A stretch of DNA of 11,584 nt, from positions 1 to 11,584 of the forward strand of contig CAYWYJ010000124.1 of NCBI GenBank assembly GCA_964462635.1, given 5' to 3'. The DNA is from JBFMAI01 sp964462635 (GTDB lineage: Bacteria > Planctomycetota > Phycisphaerae > UBA1845 > Fen-1342). Below the pieces are notes generated by a model. That model saw only the letters and a list, made by a program, of their open reading frames with translations. It did no database searches and had not been told where the DNA came from. This document shows positions 6,564 to 11,584 of the stretch, piece after piece; position 1 is the first letter of the stretch, and each line of letters starts with the position of its first letter. A program made the position numbers and the translations under genes.

Positions 6564-6589
6564 CAAGTTGACTGCGGCCTGTCAACTTG
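6564..6589. promoter_or_regulatory. Perfect 9-bp inverted repeat in the divergent intergenic region
   Basis: CAAGTTGAC and GTCAACTTG are exact reverse complements separated by 8 bases. They lie between the divergent cysteine desulfurase-like gene (start 6469) and the glycosyltransferase operon (start 6725). Each arm contains TTGAC, and on the minus strand TTGACA (6585-6580) is a perfect -35 hexamer. However, no good -10 lies 16-18 bases beyond it. The symmetry and spacing suit an operator for a dimeric regulator. A cruciform or RNA hairpin is the alternative. Confidence 0.4.
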
Positions 6590-6607
6590 ACCGCGCATCC
6601 CCCGATA

Positions 6608-6615
6608 ACTATATA
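6608..6615 (-). promoter_or_regulatory. Possible -10 element (TATATAGT) for the cysteine desulfurase-like gene
   Basis: A short AT-only tract reads TATATAGT on the minus strand in a GC-rich divergent spacer, about 140 bases upstream of the chosen start at 6469. Initiation from it would place the 9-bp inverted repeat at 6564-6589 inside the early transcribed region, a suitable place for repression. No matching -35 box is visible. Confidence 0.22.
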
Positions 6616-6655
6616 GGCGGCAGCGCCGCCGCGATCCGACAGGTACTCGTTCGCG

Positions 6656-6676
6656 TATACTTGGCTGGGTAGCCAA
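6656..6676 (+). promoter_or_regulatory. Candidate -10 box and overlapping 5' UTR hairpin for the glycosyltransferase operon
   Basis: TATACT at 6656-6661 is a good -10 match about 64 bases before the first ATG of the operon. No convincing -35 box is present at the usual distance. A perfect 6-bp inverted repeat, TTGGCT-GGGT-AGCCAA (6661-6676), begins at the last base of this box. It would fall at or just around the transcription start, either as a DNA dyad for a repressor or as a hairpin near the mRNA 5' end. Confidence 0.35.
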
Positions 6677-6724
6677 ACGCAATGCGACGAAAAAGGGGCT
6701 GTCGCGTGTTTGGGCGGAGGAGAA

Positions 6725-7975
6725 ATGCCGGTCGGGAGTTCGGACCAACAGAGAACGCTGGGGGTCGTCTCGTACATGCCGGCCTATCGGCACCTTGACC
6801 GCGTGTACATTCACGTGGCCACCGGACGGGTGGTGGATGCACTGGCCCCCGACTACGCGACAGTGTACCTGTGCGCGCCGACCCGCGATGCCCCACCGGC
6901 CGCATCGACCGACGTGGGGATCAGCGCGCGAAACCTCGTGGTGATCCCGCAGCCCTTTTTCTTGAGCTCACTGGAAGCGCTCAGGCACGTCGTCGGCATC
7001 GCGCGGGCCTATTACCACGTGTGCCGCCACGGGGACGACTTGTTCGTGCGCGGTATCGGCCCGTACAACATCGTCCTCATGCTGCTGGCTTGGGTGTTCG
7101 GTCGACGGGTGTGCCAGTGGCTTATCGGGGACCCTATCGCGTTACTGAAGTCTCACCGTCGTTCGTCGCGGTTGATTGACTTGGCCAGCTTGGCGTACGC
7201 CTATCAGGACTACCATGTCAGCCGATGTCTCCGCTGGCTCACGGACGGCGCGTTCGTCTGCTCGGGTGACGTCGTGGCCGCGGCGTACCGTTCGCCGCGG
7301 ACTGTCGCGACGGTCTCGAGCTCGCTGGGTCGTGACGAGTTCTTCGAGCGCGAGGATACGTGTCTGCGGGATCCGGTGCGGATTCTCTATCTTGGTTTCA
7401 TTCGTCCTGAGAAGGGCATCGAATACCTGATCCAGGCGGTAACTCGTCTCAAGACACACCGGAGGTGGCAGTTGACGCTCGTCGGCTCTCCCCAGCAGTT
7501 CGGCGAATACGCCGAACGCTGTCGCCAAATCGCCACGCACGCCGGCTTGAGCGATTGCCTAGTGTGGAAGGGGTACGTTTCTTACGGCCAACCGCTGCTC
7601 AGGTGCCTGCGCGACGCAGACATCCTGGTCTTGCCGAGCCTCTCGGAAGGGACGCCGCACGTGCTGCTCGAGGCCCGCGCGCAAGGCGTGCCCGTCATCG
7701 CCACGCGCGTCGGCGGCATCCCGAGTTCCGTGCAGCATGAGGTCAATGGGCTGCTCGTTCCGCCCCGTGACGCGGACGCCTTGGCCCAGGCTATCGATCG
7801 CGTTATCGCGGACGGAGGGTTGCGCCGACGGCTGATTCGGAACGGCCTGGCGTTTGCTCGTACTCACACGGTCGACGACTTCGCCGCCCTGATCCGGCGG
7901 ACCTTTCAGTCGATGAAGACTCCACCCGGTCGAGTCACCGTCGCCGACGCGTCGGTCGGCGGCACACAGAGGTGA
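6725..7975 (+). CDS. Glycosyltransferase family 4 protein
   Basis: A retaining GT-B fold glycosyltransferase of 416 residues. It would transfer a sugar from a nucleotide donor to a growing lipid-linked glycan on the cytoplasmic face of the membrane. The N-terminal acceptor half is divergent and has a hydrophobic stretch near 114-135 (YNIVLMLLAWVFGRRV) that may touch the membrane. The C-terminal donor half (about 218-395) is typical GT4, with LGFIRPEKGIEYLI near 223-236, LVGS near 252-255 and the E-x7-E motif EGTPHVLLE at 308-316, followed by GVPVIATRVGGIPS. The ATG at 6725 is preceded by GGAGGAG. A TTG 15 bases upstream is in frame but overlaps that site. It is the first gene of a four-gene operon. 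Codons look less GC-biased than in the flanking genes. The donor sugar cannot be read from sequence. Confidence 0.88.
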   Translation: MPVGSSDQQRTLGVVSYMPAYRHLDRVYIHVATGRVVDALAPDYATVYLCAPTRDAPPAASTDVGISARNLVVIPQPFFLSSLEALRHVVGIARAYYHVCRHGDDLFVRGIGPYNIVLMLLAWVFGRRVCQWLIGDPIALLKSHRRSSRLIDLASLAYAYQDYHVSRCLRWLTDGAFVCSGDVVAAAYRSPRTVATVSSSLGRDEFFEREDTCLRDPVRILYLGFIRPEKGIEYLIQAVTRLKTHRRWQLTLVGSPQQFGEYAERCRQIATHAGLSDCLVWKGYVSYGQPLLRCLRDADILVLPSLSEGTPHVLLEARAQGVPVIATRVGGIPSSVQHEVNGLLVPPRDADALAQAIDRVIADGGLRRRLIRNGLAFARTHTVDDFAALIRRTFQSMKTPPGRVTVADASVGGTQR

Positions 7976-7981
7976 TTTGGA

Positions 7982-9100
7982 ATGCCACAGGCACGATCCC
8001 TGGCCGCGGCGTCCACGTCCGAGCCGTTCGTGAGCGTTGTCGTACCTATCCGCAACGAGCGCGCGTACATCGCTCGCTGCCTCGAGACGCTGCTGGCAAA
8101 CGACTACCCCGCCGACCAATTTGAGGTGTTAGTCATTGATGGTCAGAGCACGGACGGTACGTCCGAGATCGTGGCAGAGATCGCGCGGCGTGAACCGCGC
8201 GTGAGGTTGTTGACAAACCCACACCGTGACCAAGCCAACGGCCTCAACGTTGGGATCGGGGCGGCACGCGGTGAGATCATCCTGCGACTGGACGGGCACA
8301 CCACCGTCGAGCCGAACTACATTCGTGAGGTGGTGGCAGCCTTGGTTTCCCACCCCGAGGCCTGGATAGCCGGAGGGTGGATAGTCACCCTGGGACGCAC
8401 ATTCACCGGGCAGGTGGTCGCGGCGGCCATGTCCTCGATGGTGGGCGTGGGCAACGCGATGTTCCGACGCGGGAATCACGAGGGCTACGTGGACACGCTG
8501 GCGTTCGGCGCGTATTGGCGCTGGGTCTTCGACCGAATCGGCTTGTTTGACGGACGCTGTGTTCCGAACGAGGACGACGAACTGCACTACCGCGTTTGCC
8601 GGGCCGGTGGAAAACTGTTCATGACCGCTCGCGTACGCACCACCTACTACGCGCGCTCCACGCTGGCCCAGCTCTGGAAGCAGTACTATCGCTACGGCTT
8701 CTCGCGAGTTTACACGTTGCTGCGGCACCGGCGCCCGGCGACGCTGCGCCAAGTTGTACCACTGATGTTCGTCACGGCTTGGCTCTTGTTGCTGCTGGGC
8801 ACCGTGGCCTATCGGCCGCTCGGATGGGGCTTGGTGGCCTACGCCGGGGTTTACGCCCTGACGCTCTCGGCCGGGGCGATTGACGTCGCTCGACGGCAAC
8901 CGGCACGGATCGCCGCGTGCACGCCGGCGGCGTTTGCCATCCTGCACTTCGCCTATGGGATCGGCGGCCTGGCGGGCATATTGTGGTTCGTACTACTACG
9001 CCGGACACCGCGTGGAGTCGCCCCTCCCGAGGTCTCACCGTCGTGTGCGAAGCACCCGCCAGTCCCCTCCGCCGCCACAGGACGAGGGGGGCAAACATGA
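7982..9100 (+). CDS. ExoA-like glycosyltransferase family 2 protein with C-terminal membrane segments
   Basis: An inverting GT-A fold glycosyltransferase of 372 residues, most like the succinoglycan ExoA group (a membrane-bound beta-glucosyltransferase of exopolysaccharide assembly). The catalytic domain (about 16-250) shows VSVVVPIRNE (17-26), VIDGQSTDGT (51-60), LRLDGHTTVEPNYI with a D-x-H metal site (Asp104, His106), FGAYWR (175-180) and NEDDELHYR with the likely catalytic acidic residues (196-204). It also shows an ExoA-type ARSTLAQLWKQYYRYGF segment (224-240). Three hydrophobic segments follow, at about 259-275, 281-298 and 314-339, anchoring it in the inner membrane. The ATG has AGAGGTG 7 bases upstream, and that site overlaps the stop codon of the GT4 gene, only 6 bases before. 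Tight translational coupling with GT4 is therefore likely. The donor and acceptor are unknown. Confidence 0.9.
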   Translation: MPQARSLAAASTSEPFVSVVVPIRNERAYIARCLETLLANDYPADQFEVLVIDGQSTDGTSEIVAEIARREPRVRLLTNPHRDQANGLNVGIGAARGEIILRLDGHTTVEPNYIREVVAALVSHPEAWIAGGWIVTLGRTFTGQVVAAAMSSMVGVGNAMFRRGNHEGYVDTLAFGAYWRWVFDRIGLFDGRCVPNEDDELHYRVCRAGGKLFMTARVRTTYYARSTLAQLWKQYYRYGFSRVYTLLRHRRPATLRQVVPLMFVTAWLLLLLGTVAYRPLGWGLVAYAGVYALTLSAGAIDVARRQPARIAACTPAAFAILHFAYGIGGLAGILWFVLLRRTPRGVAPPEVSPSCAKHPPVPSAATGRGGQT

Positions 9101-9753
9101 AGGCCGTCGTGCTGCCGGCTTCCGTTGAACACCTCCCCGGAATGACTTGCTGCCACCAGGCCGCGTTTCCCGGGCAACCGATGACGGTCCTGGGGGCGCG
9201 GTGGCTCGCAGCCCTCTACGCCTACTACGTCAACCATCCCGCCGGGGTGGCCTTGGTCGCCGTCGCACCCGACCACACCGTGGTCGGCCTGGCCGTTGGC
9301 GGCGACCCCGCCATACGTTCCGACTTTCTCAGGAAAGCCCGGTGGCGCTACGCTCCGCTCTTGCTGTCCCGCGTACTGACGAGCGCTGTCATCCGCGGCC
9401 GCGCGGTCCGCGGCCTGACGCAACTGCTGCGCCGTACCCGTGGACCGACAACCACAGCCGCTGAACGTGAAGCCGGGCTTCTTGGTGTCCGCCTGGGCTC
9501 GTTGCTTTCGATTGGGGTCCTGCCTGAGGCCCAAGGTAGCGGCTGTGCCGGGGCCTTGCTCAAGGCGTTCGCCGAGCACTGCCGGGCACGCGGTTTCGGG
9601 TACGTTGAACTCAGTGTACTGGCCAACAACACACGCGCGGTCGCATTCTACGAGAAGCATGGCTGGCAGCGACTTGAACACGACGGGCTGAGCGTGCATT
9701 TTGGGCTGCGCTTGGTCGATCAGCGACACAGCAATGAGTCGGTGAAGCACTAG
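9097..9753 (+). CDS. GNAT-family N-acetyltransferase
   Basis: A cytoplasmic acyl-CoA-dependent acyltransferase of 218 residues. The acetyl-CoA pyrophosphate-binding motif is clear: LLSIGVLPEAQGSGCAGALL (136-155), with the Q-G-x-G-x-A signature at 146-151. It is followed by the C-terminal GNAT element ELSVLANNTRAVAFYEKHGW (171-190). The middle part (about 70-125) is an Arg-rich helical insertion that may form the acceptor pocket. The ATG overlaps the stop of the GT2 gene as ATGA, with GAGGGGGG upstream, so the genes are translationally coupled. Next to an aminotransferase of the sugar type, it plausibly acylates the amine of a nucleotide-linked amino sugar, as WecD and PseH do. That is inference from context, since GNAT substrates cannot be read from these motifs. 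Confidence 0.82.
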   Translation: MKAVVLPASVEHLPGMTCCHQAAFPGQPMTVLGARWLAALYAYYVNHPAGVALVAVAPDHTVVGLAVGGDPAIRSDFLRKARWRYAPLLLSRVLTSAVIRGRAVRGLTQLLRRTRGPTTTAAEREAGLLGVRLGSLLSIGVLPEAQGSGCAGALLKAFAEHCRARGFGYVELSVLANNTRAVAFYEKHGWQRLEHDGLSVHFGLRLVDQRHSNESVKH

Positions 9754-9761
9754 TGGGACCT

Positions 9762-10976
9762 ATGATTGACCGCGTGTGGGCTGCGGTGCGAGGGATCATA
9801 CGCCCCGTCCGGTCTGATCGGCCGAACACTCTGGCCTACGAACAAGCCGTCGCCGGCTTCTTCGGCTCCGGCGCCGCCTTCGCCTTCTGGAAAGGCCGCG
9901 TCGCCCTGTATGCGATCCTGCGCGGACTCGGCGTCGGCCCCGGCGACGAGGTCGTCGTTCCCGGCTACACGTGCGTCATGGTCCCCGGGCCCGTCCTTTA
10001 CACCGGCGCCCGCCCCGTCTACGCCGACATCGAGCCACGCTACTACGTCACGCCGCCGGCGTCCGTCGCCGCGAAAATCACGCCCCGCACCCGGGCAATC
10101 CTGGTCCAGCACACCTACGGCTTCCCTGCCCCCGTCGCCGAAATCCGCCGGATCGCCGACCCCCGCGGCATCCCGGTAATTGAAGATTGCTGCCACACCT
10201 TCGGCGGCCGCGTCGACGGCCGGCTGCTGGGCACGCTCGGCACCGCCGCGTTCTTCAGCGGGCAGTGGAACAAGCCCTACTCGACCGGCCTCGGCGGACT
10301 GGCCCTCGTACACGACCCCGCGCTGGCGGAGCGCGTGCGGGCGGAGCAAGCGTCGTACCCGCCGCCGGGCCGCGCCGCGGCGTTCATGCTCGCGGCACAG
10401 TTGCTGGTGTACGAGCTTCTCATCTTCCCGCGCACGACCGCCCTGGCGACGCGGCTGTTCCGCTGGCTGACCCGCAAGGGGCTGGTGGTCGGCAGCTCCA
10501 GCACGGCCGAGTTTGAGCCGACGATGCCCCCCGGCTACGCCCGCGGCCCCGCCCCCGTCCAGTGTCGGATCGGGGCCCGCGAGGTCGCCCGGGCGGCGAG
10601 CAACTTGCAGACCCGCCAGCGTGCCACGGCGGCCTACCTCGCCGAGCTGCCAAAACTCGGGTACACAGTCCCGCCCACCCTCGAGAACTGGGACACGCCG
10701 CTGCTCCGCTTCCCCCTCCGCGTGGCGAACAAGGTCGAGGCCCTGGCCAGGGCGGCGTCGTACGGCGTGGAGATCGGGTCGTGGTTCGAGTGCCCGCTGC
10801 ACCCGATCGAGACCGACCACGCGGCGTTCTTGTACGAGGCGGGGAGTTGCCCGGTGGCCGAGCGGGCCGCCGCCGAGGTCATCAACCTGCCCACGCACCG
10901 CCGGGTGCGGCAGCGGGACATCGAGCGGACGCTGGCGTTTGTCCGCGAGGTCTGCCGCCCGGCGGACGCTCCCTGA
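9762..10976 (+). CDS. DegT/DnrJ/EryC1/StrS-type PLP-dependent aminotransferase
   Basis: A fold-type I PLP enzyme of 404 residues that usually moves an amino group from glutamate to a keto sugar-nucleotide. It shows GRVALYAILRGLGVGPGDEV followed by VPGYTC (45-71), DIEPRYY (89-95), the PLP-contacting EDCCHTFGG (141-149), and FSGQWNKPYSTGLGG with the expected Schiff-base Lys at 171. The variant QWNKPYST in place of the common FFPTKNL is seen in divergent members. The region 190-260 has long hydrophobic helices (AAFMLAAQLLVYELLIFP) that are unusual for a soluble aminotransferase and may point to membrane contact. The ATG at 9762 is chosen, but a GTG at 9753, overlapping the stop of the GNAT gene by one base, would add three residues. 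The GC content looks higher than in the preceding three genes. A sensory or biosynthetic non-sugar role is possible but less likely here. Confidence 0.85.
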   Translation: MIDRVWAAVRGIIRPVRSDRPNTLAYEQAVAGFFGSGAAFAFWKGRVALYAILRGLGVGPGDEVVVPGYTCVMVPGPVLYTGARPVYADIEPRYYVTPPASVAAKITPRTRAILVQHTYGFPAPVAEIRRIADPRGIPVIEDCCHTFGGRVDGRLLGTLGTAAFFSGQWNKPYSTGLGGLALVHDPALAERVRAEQASYPPPGRAAAFMLAAQLLVYELLIFPRTTALATRLFRWLTRKGLVVGSSSTAEFEPTMPPGYARGPAPVQCRIGAREVARAASNLQTRQRATAAYLAELPKLGYTVPPTLENWDTPLLRFPLRVANKVEALARAASYGVEIGSWFECPLHPIETDHAAFLYEAGSCPVAERAAAEVINLPTHRRVRQRDIERTLAFVREVCRPADAP

Positions 10977-10978
10977 AC

Positions 10979-11004
10979 GGCCGCAACCCACCCCCACTGC
11001 GGTC
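10979..11004 (+). terminator. Imperfect hairpin after the aminotransferase gene
   Basis: GGCCGCA and TGCGGTC form a 7-bp stem with one G-U pair and a 12-base loop, starting three bases after the stop codon. There is no U-run. It is a plausible but weak end of the four-gene operon. The rest of the spacer up to the next gene shows no further gene. Confidence 0.25.
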
Positions 11005-11165
11005 GGTCCGGGCCACAGCCCATGACAACCGCGGCCAGCGCGCGCGACCCGGTCGGCACTCCCACTCCGCGCGACACGTCAGCGGACCAACGCGCGACGC
11101 ACCGGCCGCGCCGTGGCCTGCCAGTGGTGCCGTTCTGACAGGTGGCGCGGCATCGCGCGGCGTCG

Positions 11166-11220
11166 TAAATAATTAATCCATAACCACTTGCCGTCACACA
11201 GGTGCGGCACGGGCTATGCT
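11166..11220 (+). promoter_or_regulatory. Candidate promoter of clpB with an AT-rich upstream element
   Basis: TATGCT at 11215-11220 would be a -10 box, with initiation near 11227, about 40 bases before the clpB start. A conspicuous AT-rich tract (11166-11184, with TAAATAATTAAT) covers about -61 to -43. That is where an UP element would contact the RNA polymerase alpha subunits. The -35 region is poor. No CIRCE, HAIR or sigma32-type element could be recognised, so the heat-shock control usual for clpB is not evident. Confidence 0.35.
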
Positions 11221-11268
11221 ACCTGTCCCGCCGCCGGCAACCGACAGTCGTCGGCACGGAGTTCGGCC

Positions 11269-11584
11269 ATGCAAATGGACAAGTTCACGATCAAAGCCGC
11301 CGAGGCGGTGCAGCGGGCGCAGCAGATCGCCCAGGACCGCGGCCACCCCGAGCTGACGCCGCTGCACCTTCTGGCGGCGCTGGTCGCGCCGGAGGCCGCG
11401 GACAACGGCGGCGGCATCGTCACGCCCATTCTCGAGAAGGCCGGCGGTCACGTCGGCCAGATTCGCGGCATGGTCGAGTCGGAGCTGGCCCGCCTGCCGC
11501 GACAGACCGGCGGCTCCCTCGGCGCCCATCGCAGCTTCCTCGACGTGCTCAACGTGGCGGAGAAGGAAGCCCGGCGGATGCAGG
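11269..11584 (+). CDS. clpB: ATP-dependent disaggregase ClpB, N-terminal part (runs off the window)
   Basis: The first 105 residues of a ClpB-type AAA+ chaperone, which with DnaK rescues aggregated proteins in the cytoplasm. The start MQMDKFTIKAAEAVQRAQQIA, continuing into ELTPLHLLAALV, is the first Clp_N repeat. A second repeat begins at SFLDVLNVAEKEA. ILEKAGG and ELARLPRQTGG between them follow the ClpB pattern. This favours ClpB over ClpA or ClpC, though the AAA modules that would prove it are outside the window. The ATG has GGAG 7 bases upstream, and a second ATG two codons later is less well placed. The gene has its own candidate promoter and is separated by about 290 bases from the glycan operon, so it is probably unrelated to it. 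Confidence 0.88.
   Translation, partial: MQMDKFTIKAAEAVQRAQQIAQDRGHPELTPLHLLAALVAPEAADNGGGIVTPILEKAGGHVGQIRGMVESELARLPRQTGGSLGAHRSFLDVLNVAEKEARRMQ

Noticed and set aside
3914..9753. A mycothiol biosynthesis locus (Ino1, GT4 as MshA, GNAT as MshD)
   Set aside because: No MshB deacetylase or MshC cysteine ligase is present. The GNAT is a single 218-residue domain rather than the tandem form of MshD, and the GT2 and DegT partners point to glycan synthesis.
9750..10997. A 415-codon minus-strand frame opposite the DegT aminotransferase
   Set aside because: It has low-complexity Arg/Gly/Ala/Asp composition and no motif. The plus strand encodes a clear PLP enzyme in the same place.
11161..11268. 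CIRCE, HAIR or sigma32 heat-shock element in front of clpB
   Set aside because: No TTAGCACTC/GAGTGCTAA pair, no CTTGAGT/ACTCAAG pair and no CTTGAA with CCCCAT could be found in this spacer.

Overview
The window is GC-rich and reads as a chromosomal segment of a Planctomycetota bacterium, probably of the Phycisphaerae. The best evidence is the secreted protein at the left end. It finishes with two dockerin-like repeats containing the words GDLNCDG and FGDINPFV, a C-terminal signature I know from Phycisphaerae-type planctomycete genomes. No tRNA, rRNA, insertion sequence or CRISPR array is visible.

The left part (318-6469) is on the minus strand. Read in the direction of transcription, it holds a PLP-dependent cysteine desulfurase-like enzyme, an inositol-3-phosphate synthase (Ino1 type) with a TTG start, a structured non-coding RNA or leader that ends in a clear intrinsic terminator, a coiled-coil lipoprotein, and an exported zinc metalloprotease with two Ig-like domains and the dockerin-like tail. 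The gaps between these genes are large (about 230-550 bases), so they are probably separate transcription units.

The right part (6725-10976) is a compact plus-strand operon of four genes: a GT4 glycosyltransferase, an ExoA-like GT2 glycosyltransferase with C-terminal membrane segments, a GNAT acetyltransferase and a DegT/DnrJ/EryC1-type aminotransferase. The spacings are 6 bases, a 4-base ATGA overlap and about 8 bases, so translational coupling is likely. Together they suggest synthesis of an exported glycan or glycolipid containing an N-acylated amino sugar. No flippase, polymerase or initiating phosphosugar transferase is present. A perfect 9-bp inverted repeat lies in the divergent region between this operon and the cysteine desulfurase-like gene.

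The window ends inside the N-terminal domain of a ClpB-type disaggregase that starts at 11269.

The least explained element is the RNA locus at about 3456-3717 (minus strand). It has a TATACT -10 box, a long irregular hairpin fold, a GC-rich terminator followed by six U, and an 11-bp segment complementary to the terminator loop. It could be a 6S-like RNA or an attenuator leader for the lipoprotein gene. Only a covariance search or expression data can decide.
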